Origin: Tetracentron sinense
Taxonomy: Eukaryota > Streptophyta > Magnoliopsida > Trochodendrales > Trochodendraceae
DNA length: 64,000 bases
Direction of reading: 5' to 3'
Assembly (NCBI GenBank): GCA_015143295.1
Contig: CM026551.1
Coordinates: 46,364,034-46,428,033 of the forward strand
In this document: in pieces, positions 12,954 to 23,257 of the stretch
How positions within the stretch are numbered: position 1 is the first letter of the stretch
Layout of the letters: every line of letters begins with the position of its first letter
Position numbers and translations under genes: made by a program
Notes under the pieces: model-generated
Databases searched by the model: none
Seen by the model: only the letters and a program-made list of their open reading frames with translations
What the model was told of the DNA's origin: nothing

Positions 12954-13559
12954 AATGACATTTCCATATATGTATTTTGCTCATATTGTAAATAAATTAT
13001 TGATATTTAATTCATGAATGTATATTGTATTATACTTGCAAGTGAGTGTGTTTATGAATTTAGTAGTGGGTATGAGAAGTTAAAGATTGTAGGGCTATAT
13101 AATATTTCTGGGTTTCAAATAAATCAATAATCACGGTTAACAATAAAATGTGAGATAAACAATCATGGTATCCCTTGTAACTGTAATTTTTGAATTAAAA
13201 AAAATCACAATTTGTACAAATAAATTGTGATATATAATAGGTGAAGAAGTCATTTTCAAATGGAATAATATCGGTATTTAAGATATTCAATCACGGATAA
13301 AAACTATAATTGTTAATATTAAAAAAAATCATGGTTCAACTGAAAACCATGATATTTAAATACATAGGATCACGCGTCAAAAGGTCACGGTTCGGTCTGC
13401 GCGTGATAACCATGATCAACATCTTATGGTCACTGATAAAAATTGTGAGTGATGAGTTGATTTCTTGTATTGTCAATTTCGAAGAATTGTATATATACAA
13501 ACAAAACAAACTATGAATATTATATATGTAATGATTCTTACAGTCATCTGGACTCAGAC

Positions 13560-13790
13560 CTTGTCTTTGACCTCATTTGAAACTTATTTAAAGGTCCTAT
13601 AATGAATTTGAATGTAACGGCAAGTACACCAATGGAAGAACTCAAATGTGTTGCATTGTCACCAGTTGGCATTCCTATAGGATTTGATTCGATGATTTCT
13701 TCTCATCAATGATGTTATTATGCCCAGACGTTTAGGGCCTATGGATTCAAGTGACTTTGATGCTCTCTAACCTCTTTCAATGTTAGGGTT
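13560..13790 (-). pseudogene. Inverted Transposase_24-like fragment
   Basis: The minus strand reads out-of-frame pieces matching the domain at 7083-7511 (GPKRLGIITS, then a region like GNATHLSSSIGVLA). Together with the inverted fragment at 4410-4960 it gives N- then C-terminal order on the minus strand. That supports an outer minus-strand element split by the inner plus-strand one. Confidence 0.5.
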
Positions 13791-15029
13791 ACGTTTTATA
13801 CACTGCAAGAAATCGGTTCATCACTCACAAATTTTTTTCAGTAAATGTAGGTCATTTGATCACGGTTATAGCGCGCACAATGAACTGTAACTTTTCGATG
13901 TATAATCATATGTCGTATCAAATATCACAGTTATATAACCAAAATAGAAGATATTTTCCGTCAATTATAACATATGAAGCAAGACTTAGCACAATTAATG
14001 GCTAATGTGACTACTAACTATGTTATTACAACATATTGCTTTAATTTGCTATAATTATTTATTATTTGTTGCATAGAATTTTTTGATACCATTGTCCATA
14101 TTGAGTTAATAGATTTCACATATCTTAGGTTGAAGCTGTATAACCAATTGAAGATTTTAGTCATTGGTTTGATAAGAAAGTTAGCAGTGTGAACTTCCAC
14201 TAATAACATTTGATGATGTAATATTTGGTCAAAGAGTTACTTCATCAACATATATCCTACTTCAAGATGTCACAGACTTGTGTACAGAAAATGATATCAG
14301 TGCAAATTTGATTTTGCTAAACATAAGGTGAAACAACTCAAGAATTAATTTAGGTTATTTTGCTTACTTTATTATTATTATAACTTTATGAATAATAATT
14401 TGATTTGTTAATTATTTCAGAAAAATAAATAAATTATTGAGGGATAGAAAGGAAGAACGTAAGTATATGTTTATCCCTCAACAAACAGTAAATACTATCA
14501 GTACTGAACTATCGATAATTAGGAAATTGATCTCAACCAATGATGACCAAGTACTCATTATACGATATAATATTGGGTAAGTTTTTGCTTACAGTAACTC
14601 TCATGTTATTTTTTTACTTATTGTTACTAATTTTTAGAGTTGATTGTTCATTTGAAATTACAATTTTTGAATTCATTATTCAATTGTAGGGAAAACTGGT
14701 GCTTGTGTCTAATACTTTCAAAAACAACTTCAGTATACTAGTTGGATCCATTGTAGTTAGGCATATACGCACGCCCAGAAATTACAATGGTCCTCAATGA
14801 GAAAGTAATTTCTTCCCTAACTTTCACACATTTTACATCTATGTTTATATTAATGTTTTGCACTACCTTTATATAATTGATCAGATTACTGTCGAAAAGG
14901 GTAATTGCATACAAGTCGAGTCTAAAGGCAAGAATATACCCAAAAGAACAAAATTTATTAATATTAAAGTGCATTCGACATTAATTAGTCTTTTTAATTG
15001 TTGTTTTGTACTACCTTAATTTTTTATAG

Positions 15030-15228
15030 TGTCTCACACAAAAAGGTAACTGAGAATGTGGTTATTACACCATGTTGTACCTGAGGTACATCATCACCAA
15101 CAATGAAATAGAAATAAATGACAAGACTGTTGACTGTTTTGCTAAGGGTGATGAACCATAGAGTGATAAAAATAATAAAAAGACTTAAAAGGAATATGGC
15201 TGAATCCTTGAGGAGTGTTATTGTTTAG
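15030..15228 (+). pseudogene. Second Ulp1-like protease remnant (CACTA)
   Basis: The frame reads CLTQKGN, a stop, then ECGYYTMLYLRYIITNN, and carries further stops. It is homologous to the copy at 12753-12953, including the upstream TTTTATAG acceptor-like sequence. The stop in place of Trp before ECGYY is at the same position in both copies, so they share a dead ancestor or the same mutation arose twice. Confidence 0.6.
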
Positions 15229-15303
15229 ATTAATTATAATTTGTGCATATATGTATTCTGATCATACTGTAAACAAATTTCTATTAATTAATGAAAATTT
15301 AAT

Positions 15304-15590
15304 TTGTTTTGTTTTTTATCGCTAAACAATCCAAGACATATATATAAGAGAAGAGTCAGGATACAAGAACCCACACAAAAGCGGGCAAGACTTTACAAGC
15401 AAATAGACTCAGCTTAAAATGGAAATAAACCCAACCTTGACTCCTAGCCTAGGACCCCTCTTAAACACAAACTTAACCCAACACCACCAGAGGCTCCTCA
15501 CCATCGAAATTGAGCACCGCCATTCCAAAGCTACCGACCGTATACAAGCACAGATTTGGAATAGAGATGCTGAAGAATCTTTAAAGACTC
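15304..15590 (-). repeat. Possible LINE 3'-tail fragment
   Basis: A T-rich start (TTTTGTTTTTTATCGCTAAA) followed by RAGTACAAGAACCCACACAAAAG-like sequence resembles the reversed 3' end of plant L1-type LINEs. No coding motif is visible, so this is a weak call. Confidence 0.25.
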
Positions 15591-16043
15591 TGAGAGTTAA
15601 TTTATTATATTATTTATAAGTTGTTGTGTGGATTGATGTTTTATTTTATTCATATATAAATTTAGAAGTGATTCTGAGGAGCTATAGGTGGTAAGGGTTG
15701 CATGAAGGAGAATTTTAACTAAAAAACTAAATGGAGAAAGATCACGAGAAAAAAAAAATCTATGATCATGGTTTATTACAACGATATGAGCTATTAATTT
15801 TAAACAATCACAGTTAATTATGAAACCGTGATTGTGAGATGAACCTGGAATGACCGTATTTTGAATGTATAATCTCAATTAATTTATGTATACAATCATA
15901 GTTATATAATAATGATATTTGATACGATATACGATCACGCGTCGAAAGGTTACGATTCATTATGCATGCTATAATCGTAATCAATGATCTACAGTTACAG
16001 ATAAAAACCGTGAGCAATAAGTCAATTTCTTGTAGTGGTTGCT

Positions 16044-16196
16044 TCATACAAAGTTTTTCACCGTCCATTCGCCCGCTTTTTTACCTATCTTAAATCCACT
16101 AACTAGCTTCCTTGCTTGCAGAGCGCCTTTAGTAGTAGCATCCATGAGACCTAGATCAACACCTATCCACGAAGTGTAGTCTAACAGGTTTGCAAT
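16044..16196 (-). pseudogene. Possible terminal exon of an unrecognised gene
   Basis: After an acceptor-like TTTTACCACGCTTAG the minus strand is open for about 50 codons and includes GVDLGLMDATTKGALQARKL and SGFKIGKKAGEWTVKNFV before a TGA at 16044-16046. The composition looks protein-like, but I do not recognise the family. The CACTA right end lies six bases downstream. It may be a broken host gene or a captured exon. Confidence 0.25.
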
Positions 16197-16543
16197 CTAA
16201 GCGTGGTAAAATTGTACAGGTTCATATCTATCCTTATAGAAATTCTCTAGCTAGCAACAGAGAATATGTAATTGAACATGTAGATACATACCTTATACAT
16301 AGACCTGTGTACATATACGCATTTATACATGCACATAAGTGAGTATACATCAATATTTTTAACAGAATTGATAGTGGACAAAGCTAAAATGTGAGGGACT
16401 TGCCTCTCTCTCCCCAAATCCAGTACTTGCAAGTAATGTGAATGATCAGGAATTCATTCTTGAAGAAGTTAAATACACAGCTCCCCTCTCCCAAGCAAGT
16501 GTATGAGTTCATAGCATCGTTCGATCTCTTTTCTGACCTCTTA
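16197..16543. other. Spacer between CACTA cluster and LINE
   Basis: AT-rich, with ATACATGYACAT-type words around 16270-16345. No gene or element was recognised. The last bases form the LINE insertion site. Confidence 0.4.
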
Positions 16544-16639
16544 AACAATAAACCTTTTTTTAAAAAAAAAAAAAACCACTCAAAAGGAGTGGGGGGGTTT
16601 GGCAGACCCCTACCTGTTTATTAATAAATAAAAATTGGG

Positions 16640-16830
16640 AGGGACATAAAACCTTACCCCTACATAGACCCAAACTAAGAGAAAATAAAAGAGGGGGGGG
16701 GGGGGGACATAAAACCTTACCCCTACAAGGACTCAAAGAAAAAAAGAAGGGGGGGACATAAAACCTTACCCCAACAGTCAAACCTAAAGAAGACAAAAGA
16801 TAGGGGGGACATAAACCTTACCCCTATACA
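16640..16830. repeat. Tandem repeat in LINE 3' UTR
   Basis: Four units each contain G-run + GACATAAAACCTTACCCCTA, at about 16640, 16694, 16750 and 16804, spaced about 54 bp and separated by AAGAAAANAAAAGA linkers. The G runs vary in length (up to about 14). On the element's own strand each unit reads TAAGGTTTTATGTCCCCC. Confidence 0.8.
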
Positions 16831-16853
16831 AGAAAACAAGATGCAAAAGAAAA

Positions 16854-17462
16854 TCAATCATTAAAAGCCAGTCTAATATTTCCAAGGCCATCTTGATCAC
16901 TCAACATAAGGGATTTGAGCCTGACTGGAATAACTTGATTAGGGAAAATTTCCCCATAACGCTGACTGCTACATCCAAAATTAGCTAAAAAATCCGCCAC
17001 CATATTAGCTTCCCTAAAGATATGAGAAAAAGAGTAGCAGATATTCATCACCTGATTAATCTTTTTGTTCCAATACCAAACATTCCACGGATGGTGGTAA
17101 GGACCTTTCTAAGCTTGAACAAGAGTCTGGGCATCTGATTTGACCTCTACCTGAAGTAGTCCAAGACTTTGGCAAAGAATAAGGCCATCAAAAAGTGCTC
17201 CAGTTTCAGCAACATAATTAGAACAATTGTCATAGAAAACATAGAATCAAGCTATCATTTCTCCATTATTATCCCGAATAATACCACCTCCACCAGCTAA
17301 ACCCGGGTTGCCCTTGGAAGCTCCATTGACATTCAGCTTGACCCTTCCCTGGGTAGGCCTATTCCATTTGACATAAGTAACTCTAGTTCTTCTCTGGACA
17401 GGGGGAGCCACCATATTAAGAATAGTTAGGTCCATAGGTTTTCTGGTCGTGATAGATCCCAA
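16854..17462 (-). pseudogene. LINE RNase H domain remnant
   Basis: The frame at 17462-17247 reads KLNVNGASKGNPGLAGGGGI, where active plant L1 copies usually have NVDGAS; the first catalytic Asp is Asn here. A stop follows GEMIA. After a frame change the C-terminal part at 17051-16854 reads HIFREANMVADFLANFG, the usual end of the domain. It would have degraded the RNA strand of the hybrid during insertion. Confidence 0.8.
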
Positions 17463-17839
17463 ATCAATTATCCATTTTTTAATTCTGATTTTTATCGGTT
17501 CAACCGACTAATTCACTCCTTCAAATCTTCGACTACATCTTTCCTTCCAAATCTTTCAAATAATTATAAGAGGGAGTAAAAAAGGATTTGATTATGCCGC
17601 CTATCAGATGCTCTAAACCATCTCATTAGAAAGCATTGAATGGAGTCTCTGTAATAAGGATGAACAGAACAAAGGTTACCAAAGAACAGCCAAATCACAC
17701 CTGCAATATCACTCTGAAATAATAAATGAGATAGAGTTTCAATGTGACCTTAAGAACAACAAGAGCAACAGCTAACTAAAGGAATGCCAACACTTTGAAT
17801 CAAATAATCAGTGGGGACAGAACCATGCATAACCTTCCA

Positions 17840-19825
17840 TCAAAAAATTTGAATCTTTTTTGGAACAATATTATTCCAAACATACCTGGTCCAAACTTTT
17901 TGAGTTGAGGAATATCTAATAGTCTCCCAAGCTAATTTAATAGAAAAATTATCATTCAAACAAGGTTTCCAGATGAAGAGATCATTTGTCTCCGAGGTGA
18001 AAAATCCTGCATCCATAATATCATTCATAATACCTTCAGGAAGATAGTCAAAAACCAAGCTAAAATCCCACAAACCATTGCAATCAAGCATATCAGAAAT
18101 TAATGGAAAGTTATGAGGAGAAATAGGAATACTATCAATAAGAGGGAATTCTCTAAACCAGCAGTCCAGCCAAAAATTTATTCTAGTCCCATTACCAATT
18201 AATGGTTGTGATTTATAAATCACATCTTTACAGATTTTGGAATTATGGCTCCAAGTTTTAGAAGAGCCCAAGGAGGAGGACACAAACCAAATGTGGTTGA
18301 ATTGGAATTTAGATTTAAAGAATTTTGACCAAATATTTTCATGTTGATATAAATTCCATGCTTGTTTCATTCTAAATGCTAAAGAAAAATCATGCATTTT
18401 CCTAATTCCTAACCCTCCTTCTAAAGTGGGAAGAGAGCAGATTTTCCAATTCACCCAATGACGCCTTTTAGAATCACTTGAGTTATTCCAAAAAAACTTA
18501 GCTAATGATCTATCAATTAGACCAGTAATGGCTTTAGGAACATGAATCCCTGCCAACAAGTGGGTAGGAATTGAGGACAAAACATGTTTAATAAGGATAA
18601 GCCTACCACCCGAAGATAAAAATTTACCTCTCCAACCCTCAATCTTATTAAGAATTTTCTCTCCTAAAGGATTAAAATAACAAATTTTTAAACGACCTTT
18701 GTAGAGGGGAACTCCTAAGTAAGTAAAAGGAAATTTTTTATTAGTAATCCCAACCCAATTAAAGATATCACCAATTCTCTTTCTAGATAGGTTAGAAGAA
18801 CAGTAGAAGGCACTTTTGTCTCGATTGATCAACTGACCAGAAGACTTCTCATAAAAAGAAATAAATTCAAAGATTTTTTTAATATTTTGCTTTCTACCAT
18901 TACAAAAAATTAATGTATCATCTGCAAAAAGTAAGTGAGAGATCGGAAAACCATACCTTCCCAGCTTATAATTAGAAGTTAGGCTTTCAGAGATAGCTTT
19001 CAGGCCCCTGCTAAGAACTTCCTCTGATAAAATAAAAAGAGTAGGGGAAAGAGGATCTCCTTGACGAAAACCACACGAACTCTGAAAAAATCATTGAAGA
19101 CTGCCATTAATATTAATAGAAAATGATTGATTATAAAGGCATCCTTTAATCAATCTGATAACATCATAGTTAAATCTCATCTTATGCAGAACAGCTATAA
19201 TAAAATTTCATTCCATACGATCATAAGCTTTAGACATATCTAATTTGAAAATGATATTACCTCCTGGAATAGACCTATCAATATCCTGCACCATCTCCTG
19301 AGCAAGATTAATATTATCCGTAATATTTATACCCTTAACAAAACCGCTTTGTTCTTCAGATATAATATTAGGAAGATAAATACTAATCCGCTCAGACAGA
19401 ATTCTAGAAATAATTTTATGGAGAAAATTACATAAACTAATAGATCTGAAATCCGAAAAAGATAGAGGGGAGCTACATTTCGGAATCAGAGATATAGCAG
19501 TGGCATTAATAGCTTTAGGAATGATAGCATGAATAAAGAAATAAGTTATAGCACTAAACAGATCATTTTTAATAATGTCCCAACATGATTGATAGAAGTG
19601 ACCTGAAAAACCATCCGGACCGGGGGCACTATCTGCAGACATACTGAACATAACCTTTTTAATATCCTCAAGAGAAGGAGTAGAAGAGATAGAATTATTA
19701 TCATCCTCCGAAATGAGGCAAGGAATATGATTAATTATATTTTGATCCACAATACATTCAGAAGAGGTTAATATATTTTTGAAAAAGTTAACCGCAGCAT
19801 TACCAATATCTTCCCTAGATTCCAA
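17840..19825 (-). pseudogene. LINE reverse transcriptase remnant (ORF2)
   Basis: The frame at 19825-19208 carries SAPGPDGFSGHFYQ, FRSISLCNF and FKLDMSKAYDRME, early palm and finger motifs of non-LTR reverse transcriptase. In the region 19205-18840, in other frames, SHLLFADDTLIFC holds the FADD catalytic motif intact near 18920. The frame at 18832-17840 reads FTYLGVPLYKGRLK, then GGLGIRKMHDFSLAF and the start of the zinc-binding connector. Several frame changes separate these parts. Confidence 0.85.
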
Positions 19826-20197
19826 CCAATTACCCTGAGTGTCCTAAATCCTAGATATGCGGTTTTTTCCCCTCCTAGACTTAGTAATCATATGAAAAAA
19901 TTTAGTATTATTGTCCCCTTCTTGAAGCCATTTAATTCTGGACTTTTAACGCCAAAAGATTTCTTCGTATAGGAGGAAAGATTGCATCTCATCTTTTAAA
20001 TTATTAAGTTGAGCATCTTTCCCGGAATCCCAAGAATTTTGAAGATCAGCCTCAAGACAACTGATTTGAGCATCATAATCTTTAATTTTTTGAAAATTAT
20101 TACCAAAAACATTCTTATTCCAGCTTTTTAAAGAAACTTTAAGTCTTTTAAGTTTCAAGAAAAAGGACATAAGAGGGTTAGCATAAACTGGAGTATC

Positions 20198-20991
20198 TCA
20201 GGACTCAGAAACAACTCTGTGAAAATCAGCATGATTGATCCACATTTGTTGAAATTTAAAATAAGAGGGTTTTCTGTTATTATCTTTTCCAAAAATAATA
20301 ACGAGAGGAGAATGATCAGAAGATAACCTGGTAAGATGAGTAACTGAGGTAGTAGAAAAATTAGAGTTCCAATCAGTACTTAAAAGGATACGATCCAGAC
20401 GAGCATAAATGCGATGCAAACCTTTCTGGTTGTTACACCACGTGAATCTATTGCCAGTAAATCCAGCATCTAGCATTCCCAAGTCATTGATCATATTATT
20501 GAAATCCAACAGAGATTCGATGTTCACATCTCTACCTTTCAATTTATCATCAACACTAGCTATAGCATTGAAGTCTCCCCCTATAAAAAAAAGGGACCTG
20601 AAGAAGAGGAGAAAACACCACACAAATCCGACCAGAGAGAAAGACGCTCTCTACTCGTACATTTAGCATAAATGAAAGCACATCTAATAGAATTGATTTC
20701 TATGGAAGAAATATCAACAACAATCATTTGATCTGTAGCTGTAACATAATTAATTTGAAGATTATTCTTCCAAAACAACCAGATTTTTGGATGACAAAGT
20801 TGGATATCCATATGTTTATCCATTCCAATAAAAGAGCAAATTTCCTGAAGAGTATTCATAATCTTTTTAGGTTCCATAATTGCCGAAAGCATAATATTAT
20901 TAGTTGAAATCAATTGCTTTAATCTAGTTTTAGAGGCAAAATTACCTATACCACGAATATTCCAAATAAGAAAGCTTTTCATTTGTAACAT
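20198..20991 (-). pseudogene. LINE APE-type endonuclease remnant (ORF2 start)
   Basis: ORF2 begins at ATG 20991 with FLIWNIRGIGN and overlaps the ORF1 stop at 20942 in another frame, the usual two-ORF overlap. MEPKK replaces the canonical QETK-like metal-binding site near residue 40. After a frameshift near 20600 the frame continues with IGGDFNAIAS, NRFTWCNN and SSDHSPL, the conserved GDFN and SDH motifs of the target-nicking endonuclease. Confidence 0.85.
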
Positions 20992-22078
20992 TATTAGGAT
21001 TTGTAGACAAAGATCGGATCGCGGATCTAGATCGAGTAATTTTATTAGATGGAGGCAACCATTTCTTATCTTTAGGATTATTTTTACAAACTTCCTCTTT
21101 ATAAGAAGAAAAAAAGTCGGACTTTAGCAACCTTTGGGAAAAAATTTTCCCTTCCTCCTTAAAATCCTCAATGTTGCTTAACAAGCATGGGTCTATTTTG
21201 GAATGATATTCACAAATTTGAGAATGTTCTCAAAGAATATTGTTTGTGTTCATTCTATTACTAATCTTGGGATATTCTTTTAGATGATAAGTCAAATTAT
21301 TCCACATACGATAATGAGGGAAATTAATAAAATCAAATCTAGACTGCCTATTAGCATTAGATGTCAAACTTTTAAGATCAGGATTTGATAAAGAAGAAGA
21401 ATTATAAGATTTCCTTAGACCGACTTTATTAGTTTGTGTAAGAAAATTTCTATCTTCAATCAAAGCCAACTCAATATTATTAAACTCAGAAAATTTGTTA
21501 GCATATATTATGTGATTCTCCTTAGTAGCAGAATTCATAGGCAATATCATTACCTCATTAGAGTCAATTTAAAGAGACTTACCTGGAGAAAAAGGAGTGA
21601 TGGAACTCTCACCAGCCACACCCAATCTCAATTCTTTACTTTGTTCATTTGCAGTCGCTGAAGTTGATTTACTTTGGTCATTTGCAGCCGCTGAAATTGA
21701 TTTACCTGTAGAGGAATTAGCTGCTATCTTCTCCCCATCGACTCCTATATTCTTGCCTTTATCAAGCGTACTAGCAGGCACTAGGATTGGAGATCTTTGC
21801 TGTGATTTAGAGTTGATAAGGTGTTCTATATCTCTGTCGTTGGAATTCAAAATCTGAATAATCTGGACAGGCTGTTCCGAACCAGTGATCCCATCGTTAT
21901 TGGATTTTGGAGGAATTTGTTTCACAACCCAATGCTTAGTTTGATTCTTTGATATACCCGCATCATTTTCCTTTAGAATTAATCCCTCTTCGATCTCCTT
22001 GGGAGTCGATCTAGTTTTAAAACTTCCTTTAGAACCCGTTGAACAGTAGCTTTCTTCATGACCCAGCTTTTTACAATG
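20942..22078 (-). pseudogene. LINE ORF1 C-terminal remnant
   Basis: On the minus strand this starts inside a CCHC zinc knuckle (CKKLGHEESYC at about 22070-22040). It is followed by a low-complexity Ser/Asn/Lys-rich stretch in several frames (21925-21569, 21550-21230, 21184-20942). A degenerate repeat, SAAANDQSKSTSATANEQSK, is visible at about 21700-21640. ORF1 binds the element's RNA. The RNA-binding N-terminal half is missing. Confidence 0.65.
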
Positions 22079-22148
22079 AACAATAAACCTTTATTAGTCA
22101 ATCATCTGTTCAAAAGGTTCACAATCTAAAATACTCATTTTTTTGCAT

Positions 22149-22329
22149 GAGCAGTATTAGGTCCACTTTACTTTCTGTTTGTCCACTCTCTCATATTTTT
22201 ACACAAGAAGACAAAATAGTATGACACTTTTTTGGGTCCCACCACATTTATTTTGTCTTATTGATATCATACTATTTTGTCTTCTTGTATAAAAATAATA
22301 AAAACTACCAGGTGGACCTAGCATTGCTC
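22149..22329. mobile_element. Hairpin MITE, hAT-like
   Basis: The ends are inverted: GAGCAGTATTAGGTCCAC on the left, and on the right the complement of GAGCAATGCTAGGTCCAC. Inside, an almost perfect inverted repeat (ACAAGAAGACAAAATAGTAT at about 22201-22221, its complement at about 22269-22289) would fold into a long hairpin. Flanks TTTTGCAT and TTATTCGCAT may be a damaged 8-bp target duplication. There is no coding sequence. Confidence 0.75.
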
Positions 22330-23257
22330 TTATTCGCATTAGTAAGAAATAATTAGTGTTACTATCCACACATATAGCCCAAAGTTGCACAAAGATGGAA
22401 TATGAGCTAAAGTTGCCAACTGATGTTTGCTTAATTCGTAAGGTTCGAATGTGAGTGCCATCATGCATGGATTCCAAATCCTTGACAATAAAGCGTGGGT
22501 AAAATAACTCATCTGCAAGCAACTTACTACCAATAAAAAAGAATGAGTAAAAGCAAAATGTTCGCTTAGTTCATAATGTGGACCTTTTTTTATCGGTAAA
22601 TCAAAGCTCATATCTACTATTATAATGATAGAAAGAGAGATAGGTGGCAATGATTGAATTTATCTCTCCAAATATTACGTTACCTTAGAGTCGAACAATA
22701 GGAGTCGATTTAGTGGTAGAGTAATGTTAGGGGGTCATACCTTTTTATTTGGTTACAACAATTGAGATGAAGTATGGGAGAGTTACATGTGTCATTCTAA
22801 CTAACTCTTTGGGATAGTTAAGACTTAAGGGAGAAAATAATTAAAAAATTGTCCTTCATTCTTTGCCAATTTTTGGATATATCCTAACTGTTTTAAGTGA
22901 CACTTCCCACTTCTAAAAATACAAATGATTATTCAATGCTTTTTGAAAGAAATAAAGAAAAATTCATTAAATATATGTAGAGTTGTCGGGCTCAGTTAGG
23001 TCCAGTTCAAAATAGACTTGACATATACAAGCCCAAGCCCTACTTTTTTTTAGCTATACTGGGCCGAATTTGGCACGCATCTCTATTCAATTAATATATT
23101 GTTGATTTTGATTTATGAAAATCAGTTTTTTAATTTGGTTTTAATAAAATAAAGAGTAGGTTTTAATGATTTTGGTTAAAACCATTTCGTTAGATTTATA
23201 TGGTTGTTTTACACAAGCTGTTTTGGGAAGGAAAATCATGTTTTCAAAAGAAAATTG
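22330..23257. other. Non-coding spacer
   Basis: AT-rich, with a TTTTTTTATCGGTAAATCAAAGC word at about 22585 that recalls other repeat ends in this window. No gene was recognised. Confidence 0.35.

Larger units (their letters stand above)
5482..13472 (+). mobile_element. Possible inner CACTA element carrying the solo LTR
   Basis: Starts with CACTACTACAAATATG at 5482 and ends with an inverted CAATACAAGAAATC at 13472. The three bases outside each border are identical (TCA at 5479-5481 and 13473-13475), and CACTA elements duplicate three bases. The coding remains inside read in one direction: Transposase_24-like at about 7063-8565, then Ulp1-like at 12753-12953. The two termini differ more than expected and a 3-bp match is weak evidence, so the left border is provisional. 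Without the LTR the element would be about 5.1 kb. Confidence 0.4.
4206..16037. mobile_element. Nested cluster of CACTA (En/Spm) DNA transposons
   Basis: Termini of the form CACTAyAAGAAA are present: CACTATAAGAAATTG at 4206, CACTGCAAGAAATCG at 13801, and inward-facing ends at 13472 (CAATACAAGAAATC on the minus strand) and 16037 (CACTACAAGAAATTG on the minus strand). Near each end the short word AACCGTGAT or its complement ATCACGGTT recurs in both orientations, as in CACTA subterminal repeats. Between them lie remains of two typical CACTA proteins, a Transposase_24-like one and a Ulp1-type protease, in two copies and opposite orientations. The simplest reading is an older element split by younger ones, then by a solo LTR. 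Everything coding is broken, so none is autonomous. Confidence 0.75.
13801..16037 (+). mobile_element. Short CACTA deletion derivative
   Basis: Runs from CACTGCAAGAAATCG to the inverted CACTACAAGAAATTG at 16037, with ATCACGGTT-type subterminal words at both ends (13858-13870 and about 15740-16015). It keeps only the Ulp1-like C-terminal remnant at 15030-15228, so it is a non-autonomous derivative of about 2.2 kb. The three flanking bases (ATA left, GTT right) do not match, so the pairing of these two ends is inferred from orientation and content. A short foreign patch around 15304-15590 may be a LINE 3' tail. Confidence 0.5.
16558..22078 (-). mobile_element. 5'-truncated L1-type LINE with 14-bp target duplication
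   Basis: Flanked by identical AACAATAAACCTTT at 16544-16557 and 22079-22092. On the minus strand the order is zinc knuckle and ORF1 tail, APE-type endonuclease, reverse transcriptase and RNase H, the usual plant L1 plan. The 5' end falls inside the CCHC knuckle: only CKKLGHEESYC remains, so reverse transcription stopped early. The 3' UTR carries a tandem repeat (16640-16830) and ends at an A/T-rich tail near 16558-16573. About ten stops or frameshifts make it inactive. Confidence 0.9.
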
